A DNA stretch of 64,000 nucleotides, from assembly GCF_900143075.1 (NCBI RefSeq), contig NZ_FRCY01000009.1, forward strand, positions 62,001 to 126,000, in the 5' to 3' direction. Origin of the DNA: Cyclobacterium lianum (lineage in GTDB: Bacteria > Bacteroidota > Bacteroidia > Cytophagales > Cyclobacteriaceae). The translations under genes and the position numbers were made by a program. The notes under the pieces were generated by a model. That model worked only from the letters and a program-made list of their open reading frames with translations. It did no database searches and was not told the origin of the DNA. The stretch's first letter is position 1; each line of letters opens with the position of its first letter. Below, piece after piece: positions 1 to 8,110 of the stretch.

Positions 1-2
1 TG

Positions 3-635
3 CTTCGCGCAATCCAGGAGAGGAAAGTAAGAAAACTGGGTAGTGTAAGGTTGAAGGAAGTGGATGTACGTATAGTAGTGGCTACCAACGAAAATCTTAT
101 TGATAAGGTAAAGGAGGGGCTGTTCAGAGAAGATCTTTATTACAGGATCAATGAGTTTACTATTAAAGTGCCCCCCTTGAGAGAAAGGCCACAGGACCTT
201 TGTCTGCTGGTGAAACATTACCTGGAAAAAACCGGCCGTGAACTGGATAAATCCATTTGTGGCTTAGATGAAGAGGTGGACTTTTTATTGAAGAACTATC
301 ACTGGCCCGGCAATATCAGAGAACTGAAAAATATGGTAAGAAGGGCCTGTCTGCTTACTGAAGATGGCGAAAGAATTTCCTCCGCGGCACTTCCGGCGAG
401 TATTCGGGAGCATGAGAATAGCCTGCTGAGCGATACTGTACTTCCCGCTGCTTTTGAGGAGGCTGGTGAGGAGCCGATTCTGGACTTAAAGTCACAGGCC
501 CATTTGGCTGAAGCAAAACATATCCGGAAAGTGCTCCATGAGGTAGGATTTAACAAGACCAAAGCTGCAGAATTATTGAATATTGACCGAAAGACGCTGT
601 ACCAGAAACTGAAACGATTCGAATTAAAGGTTTAG
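3..635 (+). CDS. Sigma-54-dependent transcriptional activator (NtrC family), 3' part only
   Basis: The gene is cut by the left edge of the window; the open frame runs from base 3 without a start. What remains is the second half of an AAA+ domain (sensor I stretch VRIVVATNENL, then GLFREDLYYRINEF and VPPLRERPQDL), the WPGNIRELKN segment, and a C-terminal Fis-type helix-turn-helix (NKTKAAELLNIDRKTLYQKL). This order is diagnostic of enhancer-binding proteins that drive sigma-54 RNA polymerase. The receiver domain and GAFTGA loop would lie upstream and cannot be checked. It converges on a histidine kinase gene 12 bases away, which is a plausible signalling partner (inference). Confidence 0.93.
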   Translation, partial: LRAIQERKVRKLGSVRLKEVDVRIVVATNENLIDKVKEGLFREDLYYRINEFTIKVPPLRERPQDLCLLVKHYLEKTGRELDKSICGLDEEVDFLLKNYHWPGNIRELKNMVRRACLLTEDGERISSAALPASIREHENSLLSDTVLPAAFEEAGEEPILDLKSQAHLAEAKHIRKVLHEVGFNKTKAAELLNIDRKTLYQKLKRFELKV

Positions 636-647
636 AATAATTCTCCC

Positions 648-1700
648 TTAAATGGCAGAGCCCAGGTGCTTGCGGTCAAAGTACAGGGTAAAGGTGCTGC
701 CCGTTTCCTTTTCACTTTCCAGGTAGAAACCTATCTGGTGTCCAAGAAGGATTTCCCTTGCCGTAAACAAGCCCATGCCATTCCCTTTGGGTTTCGTGGT
801 GTAAAATGGCTTGAACAGATTGGTCCGCTCCTGCTCGCTCATACCTATCCCATTATCGGCGATACGTACGATCGACTTCTGATTGGCCAGTTTTGTACTG
901 ATACTGATGACTCCATCGCTATTTTGTATGGATTCGATGGCGTTGTTGATGATATTATTCAGCGCCATAAGCAGCTTGTCGCGGTCTATTGGGTAGAAGA
1001 AGTCACTCGCTGTAAGGTTTACATTGAGCTGTATTCCCATTAATTTGAATTTACTGCGATTGGTATCAATGGCATCTTTGATAAGCTCGTTGATATTCAA
1101 AGATTTGAAGTTCAGGTCAAAACTCTTATCAAATTCAAGTAAGGACTTGATGGTTTTGCCAAGGCGCCGGTTACTTTCTTCGATAAAATCAACGCTATCC
1201 GACAAGTATTGAGGTATTTTATCCATACTCTCTTTGAGCTCCTCCACCGCCATGCCCATGCCATAGGAAAGGTTTTTTATTTCATGTACGATCAGGTGAT
1301 TCAGCGATTTGGCAGCCGTGAGTTCGTTTTTCCGGATAGCGGCGGTATTCTCCTTCCTGATTTCTTCGATAGTATGCGCACTTAATAAATAGATATCCTG
1401 CTCTTCATTAACTTTATCCCCATTTAGCAATACCGGAAAAGCGCGACCTTCCTTGTTTTTCAGTAAGTATTCCCAATTGATAACATTGTCTTTTATGCAG
1501 ATTTCTTTGGTAAAGCGATTACCTTCTGCCTGATTGTAGAAAAGATCGGGTACCCCCATGTCGACAAGTTCGGAAGCTGTATACCCCAATTGCTGGATGG
1601 CTGCTTGATTTGCGTCTAATATCCGGTGATCGCAATCAAGCAACAATAAAATTTGATGGGATTTGTGAAATGCATCCCGGTATAAGTCAGGACTCAGCAT
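648..1700 (-). CDS. PAS-domain sensor histidine kinase, cytosolic (NtrB-like)
   Basis: 350 residues with no membrane segment or signal peptide. An N-terminal PAS fold (about residues 10-110) is followed by a dimerisation helix with the phospho-acceptor in HEIKN (His139) and a HATPase_c domain. The ATPase shows the N box (NNIINNAIESI, about 248-258), G1 (DNGIGMS, from about 282), F box (FKPFYTTKP) and G2 (GNGMGL, about 306). All catalytic motifs are intact. It most resembles NtrB-type soluble kinases that signal to sigma-54 activators, and the 3' end of such an activator lies convergently next door. The signal sensed by PAS is not predictable. Confidence 0.93.
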   Translation of the reverse strand: MLSPDLYRDAFHKSHQILLLLDCDHRILDANQAAIQQLGYTASELVDMGVPDLFYNQAEGNRFTKEICIKDNVINWEYLLKNKEGRAFPVLLNGDKVNEEQDIYLLSAHTIEEIRKENTAAIRKNELTAAKSLNHLIVHEIKNLSYGMGMAVEELKESMDKIPQYLSDSVDFIEESNRRLGKTIKSLLEFDKSFDLNFKSLNINELIKDAIDTNRSKFKLMGIQLNVNLTASDFFYPIDRDKLLMALNNIINNAIESIQNSDGVISISTKLANQKSIVRIADNGIGMSEQERTNLFKPFYTTKPKGNGMGLFTAREILLGHQIGFYLESEKETGSTFTLYFDRKHLGSAI

Positions 1701-2261
1701 ATTAATTTATAATTGATTACAATGCCTGTAAATCATAAATCGTGCAATTTTACCCACTAATGGGAAAAAAATACCCCATAAAGGATATTTTTAAACTGAT
1801 TTGCTTTTGGAATTCTTTTTTATTCAAAAATTAAAGTATCGAAAATTAATAACATTTAAAATATTAGACTTTAAAATTTCTTCAATTTAAAAATTTGTTT
1901 TTATAAATAAATTAATTAAAAATACCATCATTCATTCGGGTTAAAACACATATTCTGGCCTGATATTTCTGCAGTTTTTATTGAAACAGGAACTTCCCTG
2001 TCAATATTCAAACCATTAACAAGACCAGTCAGATGAAAAAAAATAAAGCCAAAAAGAAATTTGAATTTTCTCATGCCGATAATCTTTTCGCCGGAATTCC
2101 GGTAAAGAGCCATAGACTTAAAAAGGGGTTTAACTTACAAGAGCCTGCCAAAAGTCCCGAAAAAAAATCTATGGATTAGCGTACCATCGAAGTTTCGGTG
2201 CAAAGTACCAACCTGATCAGTTACACCGCGGCTGGCGGCCTACGAAAACACATCGGCCAGA
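1701..2261. other. AT-rich intergenic stretch without a convincing gene
   Basis: About 560 bases between the start of the histidine kinase and the end of the acyltransferase, both on the minus strand. Bases 1740-1925 are very AT-rich. The only open frame is a 61-codon minus-strand one (1928-2113). Its inner ATG gives a hydrophobic start (MRKFKFLFGFIFFHLTGLV) that could be a small secreted peptide, but nothing else supports it. I saw no exact TAnnTTTG promoter box upstream of the kinase. Confidence 0.5.
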
Positions 2262-3155
2262 TTAAGCGGAATGTTCACTTTTCGATCTTCCCGCATGGCC
2301 CCGATTATTCGGGGTCAAGGAATTTTTCCACCGGTTATGGGTCCACAGGTACAATGCGGGCTGCTCCTTGATATTCTTTTCCACCAGTTCGATGAATCTC
2401 TCAGTGATGCTGTGAGGAGGTTGGTTGTCGTAAGGCGGACTGCTTAATATGTGGTATTCGAAAAGATAATGCCCCCTTTTTAGTTTGCTGGTTTGCGCAT
2501 AAATAACAGTCAGGCCAAATTTTTTAGCCAGTTTTTCTCCTCCCTCAAAAAAAACCGTGGGCCGGTTCATAAAGGAAGTCTGGTACCTGATATCCATTTG
2601 ATTGGGTCTTTGGTCTGCGGCCAGCACGATCAACCTGGGTACAAGCCGGTTTTTGAGGAAGGTTCGTTGGAATGATTTCTTTTCGGTGATTTTTGCACCC
2701 AACCTGCTCCTGATCCCATACATGAGTTTCTCAAAAAAAGCATTGCTTATACTGGTGTATATGGTCTCACATTTATCCTGCACCTTGGAAGAAATTGCTA
2801 CCAGATGCCCCTCCCAATTAAAAAAGTGCCCGCACATACCGATTACGATCTCGCCATTATTAACCAGGTCGAAAATGAGTTCGGAATTTTTTGTAACAAA
2901 TCTTCTGTCCAACTCTTCTTCGCTCATACTGAGTAACTTGATGGTTTCTGCAAGTGAATCGGTAAAATTTCTGTAAAATTGTTTTTCTATCTGTTTTCTT
3001 TCCTTTGGGGATTTTTCCGGGAAGGAGTGGAGCAGATTATCCTGAACGACTTTTTTTCGGTATCCGATCAGGTAAAAGGCCAGCAGGTAGAGGAGGTCCG
3101 AAAACAGGTACAATACCCACAGGGGAAGTTTGGAAATCAACCGGATAAGAAGCAT
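2262..3155 (-). CDS. Lysophospholipid/lipid A acyltransferase family protein (LpxL/HtrB-like)
   Basis: 297 residues. An N-terminal hydrophobic segment (about 5-30) would anchor it in the inner membrane. The acyltransferase motif is GHFFNWEG, with His110 and Glu115 in the H-x4-E arrangement used by LpxL/LpxM-type enzymes. Later stretches (LAADQRP, VFFEGGEKLAKKFG, LYLWTHNRWK) also fit that family. Members add secondary acyl chains to lipid A or to related lipids such as ornithine lipids. The size is usual for the family. The exact acceptor lipid cannot be assigned, so no symbol is given. Confidence 0.9.
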   Translation of the reverse strand: MLLIRLISKLPLWVLYLFSDLLYLLAFYLIGYRKKVVQDNLLHSFPEKSPKERKQIEKQFYRNFTDSLAETIKLLSMSEEELDRRFVTKNSELIFDLVNNGEIVIGMCGHFFNWEGHLVAISSKVQDKCETIYTSISNAFFEKLMYGIRSRLGAKITEKKSFQRTFLKNRLVPRLIVLAADQRPNQMDIRYQTSFMNRPTVFFEGGEKLAKKFGLTVIYAQTSKLKRGHYLFEYHILSSPPYDNQPPHSITERFIELVEKNIKEQPALYLWTHNRWKNSLTPNNRGHAGRSKSEHSA

Positions 3156-3270
3156 TTTTTTGCCAGCCGCATTTTTAGATGATAAAAACGAAATTCAAAA
3201 TAATGAAATTATGGCGACTTTCTTGCCTAAAATTAGCTATAAATAAAGCCAATTTGTAATTTTAAGGCCT

Positions 3271-3861
3271 ATGTCCGAAGTACAGCGAAAAAAATATTCA
3301 GATAAAGAGAAAAATAGCATTTTTGATCATGAGTTCATGCCTCACATTGACTCCATGTACAATTTTGCGTTCAGATTGACCTTTGACGAAGACGATGCCA
3401 AAGACCTTGTTCAGGATACTTACCTGAAAGCCTACCGTTTTATCAACTCCTTTGAGAAAGGAACCAATGCAAAAGCCTGGCTCTTCAGGATTTTAAAAAA
3501 CAGCTTCATCAACGAATACCGCAAAAAGAGCAAGCAGCCGTCCAAGGTGGATTATCAGGAAGTGGAAACTTATTACAACTCTGATAATGTTGACTATAAT
3601 ATGACCTCAGATTTGAGGGTAGATGCCGTCAAAGATATGTTGGGTGACGAAATATCGAATGCGCTCAATAGTTTGGCGGTAGATTTCAGGACGGTGATTA
3701 TTTTGTGTGATCTCGAAGGTTTTACCTATGAAGAAATGGCCAAAATTCTTGATATTCCGATCGGAACGGTTCGGTCCAGACTTCATCGTGCCAGGAACCT
3801 TTTGAAGGACAAACTTCGTTCTTACGCGGAAAACATGGGTTATGATACTGAGGAAGAATAA
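3271..3861 (+). CDS. RNA polymerase sigma factor, sigma-70 family (ECF type)
   Basis: 196 residues with the two-domain plan of extracytoplasmic-function sigma factors. Region 2 (DAKDLVQDTYLKAYR, then AWLFRILKNSFINEYRKK) binds the -10 element and core polymerase. Region 4 (FRTVIILCDLEGFTYEEMA then IPIGTVRSRLHRARN) is the -35-binding helix-turn-helix. A small Cys-containing gene follows after 23 bases and is the likely anti-sigma or co-regulator. From memory, this pair next to gmk and nadD is a recurrent arrangement in Cytophagales. Confidence 0.95.
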   Translation: MSEVQRKKYSDKEKNSIFDHEFMPHIDSMYNFAFRLTFDEDDAKDLVQDTYLKAYRFINSFEKGTNAKAWLFRILKNSFINEYRKKSKQPSKVDYQEVETYYNSDNVDYNMTSDLRVDAVKDMLGDEISNALNSLAVDFRTVIILCDLEGFTYEEMAKILDIPIGTVRSRLHRARNLLKDKLRSYAENMGYDTEEE

Positions 3862-3884
3862 TATTTGAATAGAAATTACTTGAA

Positions 3885-4154
3885 ATGGACAACGAAAACA
3901 CATCCAACAAGAGAAAATTGAACTGCAACGATGAAAGTAAATGCTTCGAGCTGTTGGAAAGCATTCTGGACGGAGAGGAAACTCCGGGCTCAAAGGAGCT
4001 ATTGAATGAGAAACTGGCCAAATGCCAGCCTTGTTTTGAGCATTATCATTTGGAGAAAGTGATCCGGGAAGTCTTAAAAAGTAAATGTACCAAACATTTG
4101 GTACCCGCAGAATTAAAAGACAGCATCAGGCAAAAAATACAGGAAATCAAATAA
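3885..4154 (+). CDS. Small Cys-rich protein, putative zinc-finger-like anti-sigma factor
   Basis: 89 residues, charged and soluble. It holds the paired cysteines of the ZAS anti-sigma fold (KCQPC, Cys47 and Cys50), with His53 and His55 just after and a further Cys68. The histidine that normally sits four residues before the first cysteine (H-x3-C-x2-C) is Lys43 here, so metal binding may use another ligand or be absent. It lies directly downstream of the sigma gene and 6 bases before gmk, so it is probably co-transcribed. The anti-sigma role is inferred from position and the Cys pair. Confidence 0.75.
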   Translation: MDNENTSNKRKLNCNDESKCFELLESILDGEETPGSKELLNEKLAKCQPCFEHYHLEKVIREVLKSKCTKHLVPAELKDSIRQKIQEIK

Positions 4155-4160
4155 ATTTTT

Positions 4161-4742
4161 ATGTTTCAGGGCAAAGCCATCATTTTTTCAGCTCCATCCG
4201 GTTCAGGCAAAACCACTATCGTCAAGCACCTGCTGCAGCATATGCCCCAACTGGGTTTCTCCATTTCCGCATGTACGCGGGATAAGCGCAGACGGGAAGA
4301 AGAGAATGGAAAAGACTACTATTTTCTGACCCCGGAGGAATTTAAAGACAAAATCAACCAAAATGCTTTTATTGAATGGGAAGAGGTATACGAGGGAAAT
4401 TTTTATGGTACACTCAAGGAAGAGATACAGCGAATCTGGAACCAGGGCAAACATGTGATCTTTGATGTGGATGTGAAAGGAGGATTGAACCTCAAAAAGT
4501 ATTTTGGAGATAAGGGGCTGGCTATTTTCGTTAAAGTTCCCTCCATCGAAGACCTTGCTCAAAGATTGCACGACAGAGGTACGGATTCCGAAGAAAGTCT
4601 GTCCAGGAGAATTTATAAAGCAAAATTTGAAATGGGGTTTGAGGATAAATTTGACGTTACCCTCATAAATGAGCACCTGGAGACCTCACTGAAGGAAGCA
4701 GAATCCCTTGTCAGCAGATTTATTGAAGAAAATAAGCTTTGA
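4161..4742 (+). CDS. gmk: Guanylate kinase
   Basis: 193 residues. It transfers phosphate from ATP to GMP to give GDP, in cytoplasmic purine nucleotide metabolism. The P-loop is [10 protein letters not shown] (about residues 10-19). The GMP-binding region follows ([20 protein letters not shown], then [15 protein letters not shown]), as does the [11 protein letters not shown] strand. Length and motifs are normal. Its TGA stop overlaps the TTG start of nadD by four bases, pointing to translational coupling. Confidence 0.97.
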   Translation: MFQGKAIIFSAPSGSGKTTIVKHLLQHMPQLGFSISACTRDKRRREEENGKDYYFLTPEEFKDKINQNAFIEWEEVYEGNFYGTLKEEIQRIWNQGKHVIFDVDVKGGLNLKKYFGDKGLAIFVKVPSIEDLAQRLHDRGTDSEESLSRRIYKAKFEMGFEDKFDVTLINEHLETSLKEAESLVSRFIEENKL

Positions 4743-5305
4743 AAGTAGGTTTGTTTTTCGGTTCCTTTAACCCCATTCATATCGGTCATTTGATCATAGC
4801 AGATACCGTACAGGATCAGACCGAGTTGGAAGAGGTTTGGTTCGTAGTGTCGCCCCAAAACCCACATAAATCCAATAGCACTCTCCTGCATGAATTTGAC
4901 CGTTTGAAGATGGTAGAACTGGCCACAGCAGACCATTTTAAATTCAGGGTCACTGACGTGGAGTTTAACATGCCGCGGCCCAGCTATACCATAGACACGT
5001 TGACCTATCTCACTGAAAAGCATCCGGGAAAGGAATTCTACCTTATACTTGGTGGGGATAACCTTACTCATTTTCACAAGTGGAAAAACAGTCAGGAAAT
5101 TCTCAATCAGTACGGTATCTATGTCTATCCCAGGCCCGGAAAGAGTAAAAAAATAGATCACGAGCATATTCATTATGTGGAAGCCCCCTTACTGGACATT
5201 TCAGCCACTTTTATCAGAAAAACCATTCGTAGAGGCGGATCAGTCAGGTACTTACTCCATCCCCATGTGTTGGATTATATACGCGACAAGAAATTTTTCC
5301 TATGA
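4739..5305 (+). CDS. nadD: Nicotinate-nucleotide adenylyltransferase
   Basis: 188 residues. It adenylates nicotinate mononucleotide with ATP to deamido-NAD in NAD synthesis. The nucleotidyltransferase signature [10 protein letters not shown] is at residues 8-17; [10 protein letters not shown] and the ISATFIR motif (154-160) match NadD. The start is a TTG at 4739 inside the gmk stop; no ATG precedes the signature in frame. Its TGA stop directly abuts the stop of the convergent haloperoxidase-like gene, giving a shared palindrome TGATCA. Confidence 0.96.
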   Translation: MKVGLFFGSFNPIHIGHLIIADTVQDQTELEEVWFVVSPQNPHKSNSTLLHEFDRLKMVELATADHFKFRVTDVEFNMPRPSYTIDTLTYLTEKHPGKEFYLILGGDNLTHFHKWKNSQEILNQYGIYVYPRPGKSKKIDHEHIHYVEAPLLDISATFIRKTIRRGGSVRYLLHPHVLDYIRDKKFFL

Positions 5306-6688
5306 TCAGTCTTTCAGCGCTGTATTGGGACCAGTGCTTTTCCGGGTATTGATTTTCTCGTTGATTTTTCCCGCCACCAATTTACCTTGTTCCACGCCTA
5401 GTTCTATGGCTGGAAGATAATGGATGCCTCCATAAAATCTGCTGATAGCAGCCTCCGCAGCTGCTTCCCGGAATGATTTGAATTCCCGGGTTCCCAAACC
5501 GTATTTGACTTCCGTGGAATCCAAAAAATGGAAGGGCTCTCCGAGCAGATCGGTCAGGGCAATGGAGGCGGCTGTTGATATGACGCTATGGCCACTCGTA
5601 TATTCAGGGAAGGGAGGAGTTTGTAAAAGTGGCAGCCAATCCTGATCCATATAGCGGTTGATGTATGTTTCGGGTCTTATCAATACACTTCTGTACTTTT
5701 CGTCCCAACAGGAAATGAATGCGTCAAAAAGATATATGGAGGTAATGGCCATGGTTTCGGCTGTTTCCTTCCAATTGAGGTTTTTGGCTTTGGAAGCAAT
5801 TCCCGCTATTCCCATCCAGTGTCCTCCCGGAGTGATTTTTTTTTCCGCATACATCACGTGCCCCTTCACATTCATTTTGTATGGGTTGCAATCCCAGAAG
5901 AATGCGATCTCCTCCTGCTCTTCGGTCATTTGATTGCCTGCATCCATCACTTCCTTGGCGTCTCGGAAAAATCTGCTATCCGGAAGGGTATCAAATGGTG
6001 GAGGCGGAGGTGGGATAAACTGGTCTGCCGAGTCAAGGACGAAAGTCCTGATCGTGTTCCAATGGGGCTCAATTCCTTCAATGTAAGCAGGGGGGGTAGG
6101 CTTCCATGAACCCAGATCGGCCCTGACGGTGTATTTTTCGAACGACCGGCTCTGGTGATAATTGTCTCCTGATACGTATTCCAGAATTTCTCCTGCCACT
6201 TTTTCTCCCAATCGCAGCGATGCATCGAACATCGGCCCGGGCATACCAGCATCTTTAATCTTAGCGTAGGCTGAAATCTTGTTATTTTCCAGATCCTGCT
6301 CAGAAAATATGAGTTTTCTGGCCACCTCATAATAGGCGGCCAGTGCCGCGAGGTGGAAATTGATTTCCTCCTCTTCGTCCACAGAAACATTCAGTGGCGC
6401 AGACCCGTTTAGCTGTCCCATTAACGACTGGTAGTCTTCGGGAGCAGCCAATACAGCTACCTCGTAAGCTGCTATGGCAGGATACGCATAAATCCTGCTG
6501 GCTACCGGAGGGGAAAATATGTCGTGCACAATGATATCTGTCAGGTCCTCGTTGGCTTCAACAAGAAAATAATCCTCAGCCATCAATGCCTTATAGTTTT
6601 CATTGGTCTGGCAGGAGGACATTGCGGCCAGAAATATTGCAGGCAAAAAAAAGTCTTTTAAGTGGAAATGTTTTACCAATGGAGTCAT
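5306..6688 (-). CDS. Vanadium-dependent haloperoxidase/PAP2-family lipoprotein (second copy)
   Basis: 460 residues. It starts with a lipoprotein signal (lipobox AAMSSC, Cys26), so it should be anchored outside the cytoplasmic membrane. The C-terminal half has the three active-site blocks of the vanadium haloperoxidase/acid phosphatase superfamily: K-x6-RP (Lys331, Arg338-Pro339), SGH (365-367, preceded by Thr rather than Pro) and SR-x5-H (Ser416-Arg417, His423). The Asp four residues after the last His in many PAP2 phosphatases is Ala427. All vanadate/phosphate-binding positions I can identify are kept, but halide oxidation versus phosphatase activity cannot be decided. It lies 27 bases downstream of a paralogue and is last in the unit. 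Confidence 0.88.
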   Translation of the reverse strand: MTPLVKHFHLKDFFLPAIFLAAMSSCQTNENYKALMAEDYFLVEANEDLTDIIVHDIFSPPVASRIYAYPAIAAYEVAVLAAPEDYQSLMGQLNGSAPLNVSVDEEEEINFHLAALAAYYEVARKLIFSEQDLENNKISAYAKIKDAGMPGPMFDASLRLGEKVAGEILEYVSGDNYHQSRSFEKYTVRADLGSWKPTPPAYIEGIEPHWNTIRTFVLDSADQFIPPPPPPFDTLPDSRFFRDAKEVMDAGNQMTEEQEEIAFFWDCNPYKMNVKGHVMYAEKKITPGGHWMGIAGIASKAKNLNWKETAETMAITSIYLFDAFISCWDEKYRSVLIRPETYINRYMDQDWLPLLQTPPFPEYTSGHSVISTAASIALTDLLGEPFHFLDSTEVKYGLGTREFKSFREAAAEAAISRFYGGIHYLPAIELGVEQGKLVAGKINEKINTRKSTGPNTALKD

Positions 6689-6715
6689 TGTCAGCGATTC
6701 TGATTCAGGTTGGAT

Positions 6716-8110
6716 CTAATTTGTTCGGTTTTCAGTCAGCACTTTTTCTTTGTATTTAAGGTGCTTTTCATATTGTTCCAGTATCCATCCTGCCACTTTT
6801 TTGCCCTGGTCCTGCCCTCTGGTGATGGCATCCATAAAGTGTATTCCACCATAGAGTCTGCTGATACTGGCTTCTTCAGAGGCCTGCATAAAGGAAGTAA
6901 AGTCGCGGGTGCCAAGGCCGTATTTTTCCTCCACCGTGTCGGTATAGGCGAAGTTATCTCCAAAGAAGTGGCTAAGGATCACGGCTGATGCCGTAGAAAT
7001 GGTGGAGTGCCCACTCAGGTACTCCGGAAAGGGAGGTGTTTGCAGCATGGGTTTGTAATTGGGGTCCAGGTATTTCCTGATGGCCGTTTCCGGTCTGATA
7101 CGGTCGCTTCTGTATTTTTCATCCCAGCAGCTGATAAACCCATCCATCAAACCAATGGCCACCAGGGTACTGATCTTCATGGATTCTTCAAAATTCAGGT
7201 TTGCTTTACGGCAGGCAATGTCGGTAATGCCCATCCAATGTCCTCCTGGAGAGATTTGTTTGATACCCACCATAAGGTGGCCGGTTTCTTCAAGAGCAAA
7301 AGGATTGCAATCCCAAAAGGCCGCAATTTCGCGTTGATCTTTATTCATCTCGAGCGCGTATACCTCATCCATCAGGGCAAAGAAGGCCGACCCAGGATCA
7401 GTCGAAAAAGCTTCTGGCGGGAGGGGCTTAAACTGGTCTGCGGTCTGTAATACAAAGGGTCTGACGGTATTGAAATAAGGTTCGACCGGAGGAAAATATC
7501 CAGGAGGAGTAGGGTACCATTTTCCCACGTCTCCGGTAGCCTGATAGCGTGGGTAGTTGCTGATTTCCCGGTACCGATCGGCTTTTGCATAGGTCAGGAT
7601 TTGCCTGGCGATGTCTTCTCCGAATGCTGCAGCGGTATTGACCTCGTCTGTGGTATATCCCCAGACAATCGCGGAGTCCATCAGAGAAGCGGCAAAGGCT
7701 TCCATCTCTGAACCGGACGGCTGCATACTGGAAGCAGTATGTACCATGGCAAAGGCGGCACTCAATGCCGGAGAAGGACTTTTAGCCGCCGGAACCTGAA
7801 GTGGTTTGAGGCCATTAAGAAAACCGGCAAAGGAGGGGTAGTCTTTGTTTGTTGCAGCGATGACTTCATAGCCAGACAAGCTGGCATAGGCATAAAACCG
7901 GGCCGCCAGGGGCGGATTGGTAATGTCATGGACCATCAAATCCGTCATCTTCTCAGTAATCTGGCCAATGATACCAGGTTCAATTGCTTTTTTCTCCTTC
8001 GGACCGTTGCAGGCGACAAAAAGGCTCAGTAACCATACCCACTGGAGGGCAGGGACTGTTGTGAAATGTTGCGATACTATTCTTCTGAAATTCATTCCAA
8101 TGCGATTCAT
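6716..8110 (-). CDS. Vanadium-dependent haloperoxidase/PAP2-family lipoprotein (first copy)
   Basis: 464 residues, clearly paralogous to the next gene along its whole length. The lipobox is SLFVAC (Cys34); a start at Met6 is also possible. Active-site blocks are K-x6-RP (Lys332, Arg339-Pro340), SGH (366-368, with Leu in place of the usual Pro) and SR-x5-H (Ser417-Arg418, His424). Asp427 is three, not four, residues after the last His. Shared stretches such as FWDCNP, PGGHWMGI and CWDEKYRS mark a common subfamily. Its ATG directly follows the stop of the upstream UnbV gene, so the two are surely co-transcribed. The reaction is unknown; oxidation of halides or phosphoester hydrolysis are the family options. 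Confidence 0.88.
   Translation of the reverse strand: MNRIGMNFRRIVSQHFTTVPALQWVWLLSLFVACNGPKEKKAIEPGIIGQITEKMTDLMVHDITNPPLAARFYAYASLSGYEVIAATNKDYPSFAGFLNGLKPLQVPAAKSPSPALSAAFAMVHTASSMQPSGSEMEAFAASLMDSAIVWGYTTDEVNTAAAFGEDIARQILTYAKADRYREISNYPRYQATGDVGKWYPTPPGYFPPVEPYFNTVRPFVLQTADQFKPLPPEAFSTDPGSAFFALMDEVYALEMNKDQREIAAFWDCNPFALEETGHLMVGIKQISPGGHWMGITDIACRKANLNFEESMKISTLVAIGLMDGFISCWDEKYRSDRIRPETAIRKYLDPNYKPMLQTPPFPEYLSGHSTISTASAVILSHFFGDNFAYTDTVEEKYGLGTRDFTSFMQASEEASISRLYGGIHFMDAITRGQDQGKKVAGWILEQYEKHLKYKEKVLTENRTN

Noticed and set aside
1750-1770. A CCCA/TGGG inverted repeat upstream of the histidine kinase
   Set aside because: A four-base stem is too short to claim a regulatory site.
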